Assembly (NCBI GenBank): GCA_012798365.1
Contig: JAAZNH010000345.1
Coordinates: forward strand, 1 to 10,598
Reading direction: 5' to 3'
Source of the DNA: Methanomicrobiales archaeon
GTDB taxonomy: Archaea; Halobacteriota; Methanomicrobia; Methanomicrobiales; Methanospirillaceae
Length of the DNA: 10,598 nt
The notes under the pieces are model-generated. The model did no database searches and had not been told where the DNA came from. It saw only the letters and a list, made by a program, of their open reading frames with translations. Position 1 is the first letter of the stretch. Each line of letters begins with the position of its first letter. Shown one piece after another: positions 5,881 through 10,598 of this stretch. The position numbers and the translations under genes are program-made.

Positions 5881-6723
5881 TTACTCGAATTTTGCAACGA
5901 GTTTGGTCTTGCGGACGAGGGTCCCATCCTTCTTGTGGGCCTGGCGCAGGATACAGTCTCCTGCCTTCTCGAGCTCGCGGGCTTCGTCACAGAGTACTGC
6001 TGCGACTCTCATCATCTCGTGGGCGCTTGTAACGATCGGGATGTATTTCTCCCATTCCTTGGTCATGAAGCAGCCCTTGACGTTCTGGCCTGCAACTGCG
6101 ATTGCGATCTCGTGGGCAGCGCGTGCCTTTGCGAGTGCGAAGGGATTGGTAAACTCGCCGTCAACCGCCTTGTCGGTGGTCATAATGATTTTCGGGAGCT
6201 CGAGCTCTGCGCCCTTCTTTCCTGCCTTTACCTGGTCGATGACCTTGTCAAGAGCAACCTGCAGCTTGCGGAATGCACCGGTAAGTGCGAGCACTTTGAC
6301 GAGGTTGCCGTTGTAGTCGGACATTTCAACGGGGTCGAGGAACTCGCGGCGTGCACCGATCATGGAGTCTGCCTTCATGATGATATAGCCGAACTTAGTG
6401 TCAGCCTTTACGCCTTCCCATTCCTTCTTCGTGGTCACGTCATCAGTGATGATGATAGTCGGGATACCTGCTGCAGCGAGCTTCTCGCGTGCGCCGGTCG
6501 GGCCGGGAAGAACTCCGTTGGGGGAGACAACAACACAGAAGTCCGGTTTGTATGCAATCAGGTTTGATACTACACGGTCAACATCTGCGGGCTCGAGTTT
6601 CGTGCCGCTGGTCGCCATGAATGTCTGCATGTCTTCACGATCTGCTCTCTCGTCGAGGAGGAGCTCTGCCATTACGCCACTTGCAATGTTGCCGAGTTTT
6701 GCAACGCCTACTTTAACAACCAT
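5881..6723 (-). CDS. mtd: F420-dependent methylene-tetrahydromethanopterin dehydrogenase
   Basis: At 280 aa it is close to the 276-283 aa typical of Mtd. The enzyme reversibly reduces methenyl-H4MPT with reduced F420 to methylene-H4MPT, the substrate of Mer encoded about 1.1 kb away. Conserved features run the whole length: VVKVGVAKLGNIASGV at the N-terminus, ERADRED (about 25-31), VSPNGVLPGPTGAREKL (about 66-82), GIPTIIITDDVTTKK, YIIMKADSMIGARREFLDPVEM, a Lys-rich stretch, TNPFALAKARAAHEIA, and a C-terminal YIPIVTSAHEMMR. The ATG is fixed by an in-frame TAG directly before it and by GAGGTGA (minus strand of 6729-6735) five bases upstream. It has its own TATA box and an oligo-T terminator, so it is probably monocistronic. 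It diverges from tfx across a region of about 190 bases. Identification is secure. Confidence 0.97.
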   Translation of the reverse strand: MVVKVGVAKLGNIASGVMAELLLDERADREDMQTFMATSGTKLEPADVDRVVSNLIAYKPDFCVVVSPNGVLPGPTGAREKLAAAGIPTIIITDDVTTKKEWEGVKADTKFGYIIMKADSMIGARREFLDPVEMSDYNGNLVKVLALTGAFRKLQVALDKVIDQVKAGKKGAELELPKIIMTTDKAVDGEFTNPFALAKARAAHEIAIAVAGQNVKGCFMTKEWEKYIPIVTSAHEMMRVAAVLCDEARELEKAGDCILRQAHKKDGTLVRKTKLVAKFE

Positions 6724-6728
6724 CTAAT

Positions 6729-6735
6729 TCACCTC
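6729..6735 (-). promoter_or_regulatory. Shine-Dalgarno of mtd
   Basis: GAGGTGA on the minus strand, five bases before the mtd ATG; the same heptamer serves mer. An in-frame TAG sits between it and the ATG, ruling out an upstream start. Confidence 0.75.
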
Positions 6736-6770
6736 GATATTTTTTAACATTGGTAATATGACCCGGGATT

Positions 6771-6780
6771 CTTATAAACA
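6771..6780 (-). promoter_or_regulatory. mtd promoter TATA box
   Basis: On the minus strand this reads TGTTTATAAG, a good archaeal TATA box centred about 52 bases upstream of the ATG. Initiation about 25 bases downstream would give a leader of roughly 25-30 nt containing the Shine-Dalgarno. Confidence 0.6.
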
Positions 6781-6797
6781 TTGTGAAATGTTTTTAC

Positions 6798-6846
6798 GTC
6801 GGAAAACTCGACACTGCGCGATGAAGAGCACACTGTAGCGATCGCG
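6798..6846. promoter_or_regulatory. Possible operator cluster between mtd and tfx
   Basis: Two near-identical half-sites, ACACTGCGCGAT (6811-6822) and ACACTGTAGCGAT (6830-6842), lie 19 bases apart in the same orientation, close to two helical turns. Next to them are an inverted repeat GTCG/CGAC (6798-6801 and 6809-6812) and the 8-bp palindrome GCGATCGC (6838-6845). They sit between the two divergent TATA boxes, so a regulator there could affect both genes. Tfx itself is the obvious candidate, by inference only. Confidence 0.4.
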
Positions 6847-6886
6847 GGGATACAGGCACCAGAACAACAAAAGTTAACGAAAAGTG

Positions 6887-6894
6887 TTTAAATT
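6887..6894 (+). promoter_or_regulatory. tfx promoter TATA box, leaderless spacing
   Basis: TTTAAATT is preceded by the purine-rich CGAAAA, a good BRE. Its centre is about 25 bases before the ATG at 6915, so transcription should begin at or next to the start codon. Confidence 0.55.
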
Positions 6895-6914
6895 CAGATG
6901 TGATATCTGGTATC

Positions 6915-7319
6915 ATGAAGGATGGGCTTCTCACAGATCGTCAGATGGAGGTTCTCCGGTACCGCAAGCAGGGGCTCACCCAGCAGCAGATTGCTGACAT
7001 CATATCGACATCCAAAGCGAATGTATGCACCATTGAAAAGAGCGCAATGGAGAATATCCGCCGGGCAAAGGAGACACTGGAATTCCTCTATACGCTGGAT
7101 GCAACGAATCTTTGCACAATTCCATCCGGAACGGACCTGTTTGAGGTTCCCTCGATTGTGTTCCGGGAAGCGGAAAAGATCAATGTCAAAGTAAAGTATG
7201 ACACTATCTCGCTCATCAACCGCCTGCGCGAATCAAAATCCCAGTGCTGCAAAGCACGGCAGGTCTGCGAGGATATTATTGTCTATATCACCGACCAGGG
7301 CGAGATCTATTTCGGCTAA
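6915..7319 (+). CDS. tfx: Tfx-family DNA-binding protein
   Basis: A 134-aa regulator. Residues about 5-50 (LLTDRQMEVLRYRKQGLTQQ through the recognition-helix region TSKANVCTIEKSA) form a sigma-region-4/LuxR-like helix-turn-helix typical of Tfx. The founding member, from Methanothermobacter, binds near the promoter of the molybdenum formylmethanofuran dehydrogenase operon fmdECB. The C-terminal half is a small alpha/beta domain containing a Cys cluster (SQCCKARQVCED) that could bind metal or sense redox state; that is inference. I chose the ATG at 6915 because homologous proteins begin with a short lead before LLTxRQ and because the TATA box is placed for a leaderless transcript. A GTG at 6900 would add five residues but also lacks a ribosome binding site. 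The gene is divergent from mtd, suggesting possible control of that methanogenesis gene or of itself. Confidence 0.88.
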   Translation: MKDGLLTDRQMEVLRYRKQGLTQQQIADIISTSKANVCTIEKSAMENIRRAKETLEFLYTLDATNLCTIPSGTDLFEVPSIVFREAEKINVKVKYDTISLINRLRESKSQCCKARQVCEDIIVYITDQGEIYFG

Positions 7320-7345
7320 CTTCAGCCAGTCCCTCTACCCGCTCA

Positions 7346-7384
7346 AACCCCTTGTGGGTTGGCATATGTTTATATCTTCTTTTA
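7346..7384 (+). terminator. Weak hairpin/T-rich terminator after tfx
   Basis: AACCC (7346-7350) and GGGTT (7356-7360) form a 5-bp stem with a 5-base loop, followed by a T-rich stretch ending around 7384. The same T-rich stretch contains the next TATA box, so terminator and promoter overlap. Confidence 0.4.
7369..7376 (+). promoter_or_regulatory. TATA box upstream of structured RNA/S10 leader
   Basis: TTTATATC is a near-consensus archaeal TATA box. Transcription would begin about 25 bases from its centre, around 7395-7400, which is just before the series of hairpins and more than 500 bases before rpl3. Confidence 0.6.
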
Positions 7385-7396
7385 TGCTATAATTAA

Positions 7397-7735
7397 GGAA
7401 GCCGATATGAGGTTATCCATAGCGGATCCTGTGCACAGGCAGGGAGAAATCCCTGTTTTGGATCTCAGCTTACGGCGGAACCGTGCCTCCAGACACAGGG
7501 ATGACGGTTGTGCCGTGGGTAGCCCTCGATTGGTGAACTCATCCAAAAATGGGTGAGTATCCCGAGAAGGAGTTGTGATTCGTCACAACAGGCTGACCGA
7601 GTGGGTCTGATTACCACGCATGGGCCAACGTTCGTGCAACGTGCCCGTTCCATTCCCCGCGAATGGATGCGTTATTATCAGGATCTTCTTTCGAGAGACA
7701 GGTATGCCGGTGCACACCGGCCAGGCGGTAAGAAA
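7397..7735 (+). ncRNA. Unidentified structured RNA or long rpl3 leader
   Basis: About 340 bases with no credible protein gene but nine successive local hairpins: 7410-7430 (ATCC/GGAT plus AGG/CCT), 7440-7455 (6 bp, GAAA loop), 7472-7516 (ACGGC/GCCGT outside AACCGT/ACGGTT), 7537-7558 (9 bp with one G-T, AAAA loop), 7572-7589 (7 bp, TTCG loop), 7601-7617 (5 bp, one bulge), 7622-7646 (5+4 bp, 2-base bulge), 7649-7667 (7 bp), and 7706-7721 (6 bp). GNRA and UUCG tetraloops are typical of stable RNAs. A TATA box ends 20 bases upstream. No run of five or more Ts occurs on this strand before rpl3, so transcription may continue into the ribosomal operon. I looked for SRP RNA, RNase P RNA, 5S rRNA and tRNA signatures and found none. 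The 5' end is inferred from the TATA box; the 3' end is a guess. Confidence 0.6.
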
Positions 7736-7936
7736 AACTTATCGCATCTCCGTAACCGGAATTTCATTGAATACCAGGCAGGAGGGCATAATCCCCGAGG
7801 GGTCTTATGCCTGGCTTGTGCAGGGAGTTCCGTGTCGCGTGTTGGCGTAAAGCGCGAAGCATTCACACAATCTCGGATTAACAAAATTCGTGTCGCATTT
7901 GAGAATAACCTACACGCAAAAAGGATTGATTAACAC
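7735..7936 (+). promoter_or_regulatory. Proximal rpl3 leader with two competing hairpins
   Basis: The last 200 bases before rpl3 are non-coding. Two strong stems share bases: GGCATAA/TTATGCC (7785-7791 and 7805-7811, enclosing CCCC-GA-GGGG) and CCAGGCA/TGCCTGG (7774-7780 and 7808-7814). Only one can form fully, which is the layout of a switch or attenuator or of a ribosomal-protein binding site. A motif CGTGTCGC occurs twice (7831-7838 and 7889-7896). AAAACTTATCG at 7735-7745 could be a weak second TATA element. No good Shine-Dalgarno precedes the rpl3 ATG; the nearest is AAGGA at about 7920-7924, twelve bases away. Confidence 0.5.
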
Positions 7937-8950
7937 ATGCCAAAAATCAACAGACCACGCCGAGGCTCTCTTGCATTCAGCCCCAGAAAGCGTGCAAAGA
8001 GTCCAATCCCGAAGTACCAATCGTGGCCCGTCTACGAAGGCGCACCGATCCTGCAGGGTTTTGCCGGATATAAAGTGGGTATGACACATGTTGTCATGGT
8101 AGATGACCATAAAAACAGCCCCACCGAGGGAAAAGAGATCATGGTGCCCGTCACTGTTATCGAAGTCCCCTCAATGAAGGTTGCGGCAATCCGCGTCTAC
8201 TCAAAAGACACCTACGGCAAGCATGCACTCACCGAAGTCTGGGCAGACCAGCTCGACACACTCCTTGGCCGGAGGATCAACCTTCCCAAGGAATATGACG
8301 GAGCAGCAGCCCGGAAGAAGCTGACCGATGCCCTGGCCGCAGGAACTGTTGCAGAGATCTACGCAGTAACCTACACACAGCCTGCAACGATTTCCGGTGT
8401 CCCGAAGAAAGTTCCCGACCTCATGGAGATTAAGGTCGGCGGTGCAGACCTCAAGAAACAGATGGATTTTGCACTCGGACTTCTCGGAAAGGACGTTACC
8501 CTCAACAATGTTGTCCAGACTGGTGCCTATGCGGATATCACCGCAATCACCACCGGAAAAGGAACCCAGGGCGCAGTCAAGCGCTGGGGTATTGCCCTGC
8601 GCAAGCGCAAACACTCTGTCGGCGGGAAAGAACGCCACATCGGTACCCTTGGACCCTGGAACCCGCACCACATCCGGTGGCAGGTCCCCCAGATCGGTCA
8701 GATGGGATTCCAGCAGCGCACGGAATTCAACAAGCGGATTCTTAAGTTCAGCGAAAATGCAAGCGAAATTACACCGGCCGGCGGATTCCTCCACTACGGT
8801 GTTCTTAAGAACCCGTACGTTCTGGTGAAAGGTTCCATTCCCGGTCCGGTCAAGCGTCTGATTCGTATCCGCCCGGCAATGCGCCTTGGAGAACATGTCG
8901 TCAGGATGCCGACAATTCAGTTTGTGAGCGTCCAGAGCAAGCAGGGATGA
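7937..8950 (+). CDS. rpl3: 50S ribosomal protein L3 (uL3)
   Basis: At 337 aa this is the full archaeal/eukaryotic-type L3, much longer than bacterial L3 (about 210 aa). It binds 23S rRNA early in assembly, and its central extension reaches toward the peptidyl-transferase centre. Typical segments are the basic N-terminus with RPRRGSLAFSPRKRAKS, then ILQGFAGYKVGMTHVVMVDD, the central extension with GKGTQGAVKRWGIALRKRKH and HIGTLGPWNPHHIRW, and a C-terminal SIPGPVKRLIRIRPAMR. The ATG at 7937 fits the usual N-terminus (MPKI, then the basic stretch), although the ribosome binding site is poor. It heads the S10-type cluster. In many euryarchaea an RNA methyltransferase gene precedes rpl3; here that place is taken by the structured non-coding stretch. 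Confidence 0.97.
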   Translation: MPKINRPRRGSLAFSPRKRAKSPIPKYQSWPVYEGAPILQGFAGYKVGMTHVVMVDDHKNSPTEGKEIMVPVTVIEVPSMKVAAIRVYSKDTYGKHALTEVWADQLDTLLGRRINLPKEYDGAAARKKLTDALAAGTVAEIYAVTYTQPATISGVPKKVPDLMEIKVGGADLKKQMDFALGLLGKDVTLNNVVQTGAYADITAITTGKGTQGAVKRWGIALRKRKHSVGGKERHIGTLGPWNPHHIRWQVPQIGQMGFQQRTEFNKRILKFSENASEITPAGGFLHYGVLKNPYVLVKGSIPGPVKRLIRIRPAMRLGEHVVRMPTIQFVSVQSKQG

Positions 8951-8956
8951 TCAGAG

Positions 8957-9703
8957 ATGAAAGCACAGGTTAAGAAACTGGATGGCGGAGTTACCAAGAG
9001 TATCGAACTTCCTGAGATCTTCTCGGAAGAGTACCGCCCTGATCTGATCAAGAAAGCAGTAATGGCACTGCAGAGCACCCGCAGGCAGCCGCACGGTTCA
9101 TACCCGTATGCCGGTATCTGCTCGTCTGCAGTAGGCTGGGGAAGCGGTCGCGGTTCATCGCATGTCCCGCGTCTCAAGAATGGTTCCCGCGCTGCAAAGG
9201 TCCCGCAGGCCAAGGGTGGGCGTGAAGCACACCCGCCGAAGGTTGAGAAGGTCCTGATCAAGGAGATCAACCAGAAGGAGAAGCAGAAGGCATTCCGCTC
9301 GGCAGTAGCCGCAAGCGTGAATGAAGAGCTCGTCAAGGGGCGCGGACACATCTATGAGGGCGCAGTACCCGTAGTTCTTGAAGACAAGTTCGAGACCATC
9401 GGTAAGACCGCCGAGATCATCACTGCACTCACCAGCGCCGGCGTCTACAACGACGTCATCAAGGCAAAAGACAGCAGGAAGGTCCGAGCAGGTCAGGGTA
9501 AGCTGCGTGGCCGTCGGTTCAAGCAGCGCAAGAGCCTGCTGATTGTCACTGCAGAAAAGCCCCTGCTCGCAGCACGCAACCTCTCCGGTGTCGATGTCGT
9601 CACTGTTGACCAGCTGAATGTCGAGCACCTCGCACCGGGCATGCTGGCAGGTCGCCTGACGGTCTGGACCGAGAGTGCACTCGTTCGCCTGGAGGGAAGG
9701 TAA
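8957..9703 (+). CDS. rpl4: 50S ribosomal protein L4 (uL4)
   Basis: At 248 aa this matches archaeal L4 (often called L4e/L4lp). It binds 23S rRNA domain I and lines the exit tunnel. Diagnostic segments are the Arg/Gly-rich tunnel loop, with RRQPHGSYPYAGICSSAVGW then GSGRGSSHVPRLKNGSRAAK and PQAKGGREAHPPKVEK, the helix NQKEKQKAFRSAVAAS, and the later GKLRGRRFKQRKSLLIVTAE. The gene begins six bases after the rpl3 stop; AGGGATGATC across the rpl3 stop supplies a Shine-Dalgarno-like stretch. It is clearly cotranscribed with its neighbours. In bacteria L4 represses the S10 operon by binding its leader; whether the archaeal leader here is controlled in that way is untested. Confidence 0.97.
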   Translation: MKAQVKKLDGGVTKSIELPEIFSEEYRPDLIKKAVMALQSTRRQPHGSYPYAGICSSAVGWGSGRGSSHVPRLKNGSRAAKVPQAKGGREAHPPKVEKVLIKEINQKEKQKAFRSAVAASVNEELVKGRGHIYEGAVPVVLEDKFETIGKTAEIITALTSAGVYNDVIKAKDSRKVRAGQGKLRGRRFKQRKSLLIVTAEKPLLAARNLSGVDVVTVDQLNVEHLAPGMLAGRLTVWTESALVRLEGR

Positions 9704-9952
9704 ATGACCCTGAGATATCCGTTTGTCACAGAAAAGGCAATGGTCCTTCTCGAGAACCAGAGCAAACTCCAGTTCCTTGTATCCAACAAGGCATCCAAGG
9801 ATGACGTCAAGCGCGAGATCGAGAAGTCTTTTGGCCAGAAGGTCAAGAGCGTCCGGACGCTCATGAACACGCACGGCCAGAAGAAGGCCATCGTGAGCTT
9901 TGAGAACGACAAGGCCGCTGAAGAAATCCTCAGCCGGCTTGGCATTATGTAG
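9704..9952 (+). CDS. rpl23: 50S ribosomal protein L23 (uL23)
   Basis: At 82 aa this is the short archaeal L23, which sits at the tunnel exit and provides the docking site for SRP and nascent-chain factors. It opens with LRYPFVTEKAMVLLE, the conserved YPxxTEKA motif, followed by LQFLVSNKASKDDVKREIEK and VKSVRTLMNTHGQKKAIV. The ATG follows the rpl4 TAA with no gap. The purine-rich GGAGGGAAGG at 9691-9700, inside rpl4, is its ribosome binding site, implying translational coupling. Confidence 0.96.
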   Translation: MTLRYPFVTEKAMVLLENQSKLQFLVSNKASKDDVKREIEKSFGQKVKSVRTLMNTHGQKKAIVSFENDKAAEEILSRLGIM

Positions 9953-9960
9953 GTGGGGAA

Positions 9961-10598
9961 CATGGGACATAGAATCACAACACAGGCCCGCGGAAGGGGA
10001 GGCCCGACATACCGGTCACCATCCCACCGGTTCAAGGCCGAGCTCAAGCACATCGGTGATGACACCCAGAAGATCACCGGAAGTGTAATTGATATTGAAC
10101 ACGACCCGGCACGCAACGCACCAATCGCCCTTGTGAAACTCGAGGACGGAGAAAAAGTATACATGCTTGTCACTGAAGGACTCGGCATTGGCGACTCAGT
10201 TTTCTGGGGAGCAGTCGGGGAAGTCAGGAACGGCAACACCCTTACCCTGGGTAACATCCCGACCGGTACCTATATCTGCAACATCGAGGCACGCCCCAAT
10301 GACGGCGGCAAGTTTGTCCGCGCATCCGGTGTCCAGGCCGTTGTTGTCGACAAGATTGAAGACCGTGTTGGTGTCAGGATGCCCAGTGGCAAGACCAAGT
10401 GGTTCAACGCACGCTGCCGCGCAACCATCGGCATTGTAGCCGGTGGCGGCCGTGTCGAGAAACCGTTCGTGAAAGCAGGGAACAAATACCACAAGATGCA
10501 CAACACCGCAGCCAACTGGCCCCGTGTCCGTGGTGTCGCAATGAACGTCATCGACCACCCGTTTGGTGGCGGTGGACACCAACACCACGGTCGCCCGA
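9961..10598 (+). CDS. rpl2: 50S ribosomal protein L2 (uL2), 3' end cut by window
   Basis: The frame from the ATG at 9961 is open to the window edge (212 complete codons); archaeal L2 is about 240 aa, so roughly 25-30 residues are missing. L2 is a primary 23S rRNA-binding protein needed for subunit joining and the peptidyl-transferase centre. The sequence begins MGHRITTQARGRGGPTYRSP, the archaeal N-terminus. It continues through the KOW/SH3-like middle (GNIPTGTYICNIEARPNDGG, KFVRASG) to the highly conserved VRGVAMNVIDHPFGGGGHQ near the edge. AGGTGGGG at 9951-9958, overlapping the rpl23 stop, is the ribosome binding site. It follows rpl23 by eight bases in the same operon. Confidence 0.96.

Noticed and set aside
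5935..6567. 210-codon plus-strand open frame opposite mtd
   Set aside because: Complement artefact of mtd codon bias, as with mer; mtd is certain.
7397..7740. SRP (7S) RNA, RNase P RNA, 5S rRNA or tRNA
   Set aside because: I could not find the GGAAG/AGCAG S-domain motifs or long pairing of the ends (SRP), the conserved GGAAGUC-like P4 strand (RNase P), the 5S loop motifs, or a T-arm GTTCAAATC. GGCGGTAAGA at 7724-7733 recalls an RNase P segment but stands alone.
7553..7933. 126-codon open frame just upstream of rpl3
   Set aside because: It has no Shine-Dalgarno, an atypical Arg/Ser/Cys-rich composition, no recognised motif (including none of the SPOUT methyltransferase often found before rpl3), and it overlaps most of the hairpins.
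1..10598. CRISPR arrays, insertion sequences, prophage or defence genes
   Set aside because: No regularly spaced repeats, transposase motifs, terminal inverted repeats or phage-like genes were seen; gene content is chromosomal core.

Overview
The window is archaeal and almost certainly comes from a hydrogenotrophic methanogen. It encodes two F420-dependent tetrahydromethanopterin enzymes (Mer and Mtd), a Tfx-family regulator, an NrpR-type nitrogen regulator and ribosomal proteins of clearly archaeal type (uL3 of 337 aa, uL4, uL23, uL2). Promoters are archaeal TATA boxes, and Shine-Dalgarno sites resemble GAGGTGA. Gene content and sequence style suggest Methanomicrobiales (Methanoregula-like). 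That placement is inference, not a database result.

Layout. 1-1171 (+): the 3' end of a dCTP deaminase/dUTPase-family gene, overlapped by 4 bases by an NrpR-like regulator. 1172-3454 (-): a large FtsZ-like tubulin-superfamily protein with a long disordered tail; its stop codon abuts the nrpR stop. 3455-3805: a divergent intergenic region with promoters for this gene and for mer. 3806-4792 (+): mer, with a TTG start, followed by a strong hairpin plus T-run. 4943-5872 (+): a GalT-like HIT-superfamily nucleotidyltransferase. 5881-6723 (-): mtd, convergent with the GalT-like gene. 6724-6914: a shared mtd/tfx control region. 6915-7319 (+): tfx, apparently leaderless. 7320-7936: a 617-base stretch with no convincing protein gene but a promoter and a dense series of hairpins. 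7937 to the end (+): the start of the S10-type ribosomal protein operon, rpl3-rpl4-rpl23-rpl2, with rpl2 cut by the window edge.

How it fits together. Mtd and Mer catalyse consecutive reductions of the C1 carrier (methenyl to methylene to methyl) using reduced F420. They lie about 1.1 kb apart on opposite strands, each with its own promoter. Tfx is divergent from mtd and may act on that shared region.

The most interesting part is 7397-7814. At least nine consecutive local hairpins, two of them capped by GAAA and TTCG tetraloops, follow a good TATA box and lie directly upstream of rpl3 with no oligo-T terminator between. I read this as an unrecognised structured RNA or a long structured leader of the ribosomal protein operon. 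I could not match it to SRP RNA, RNase P RNA, 5S rRNA or tRNA.
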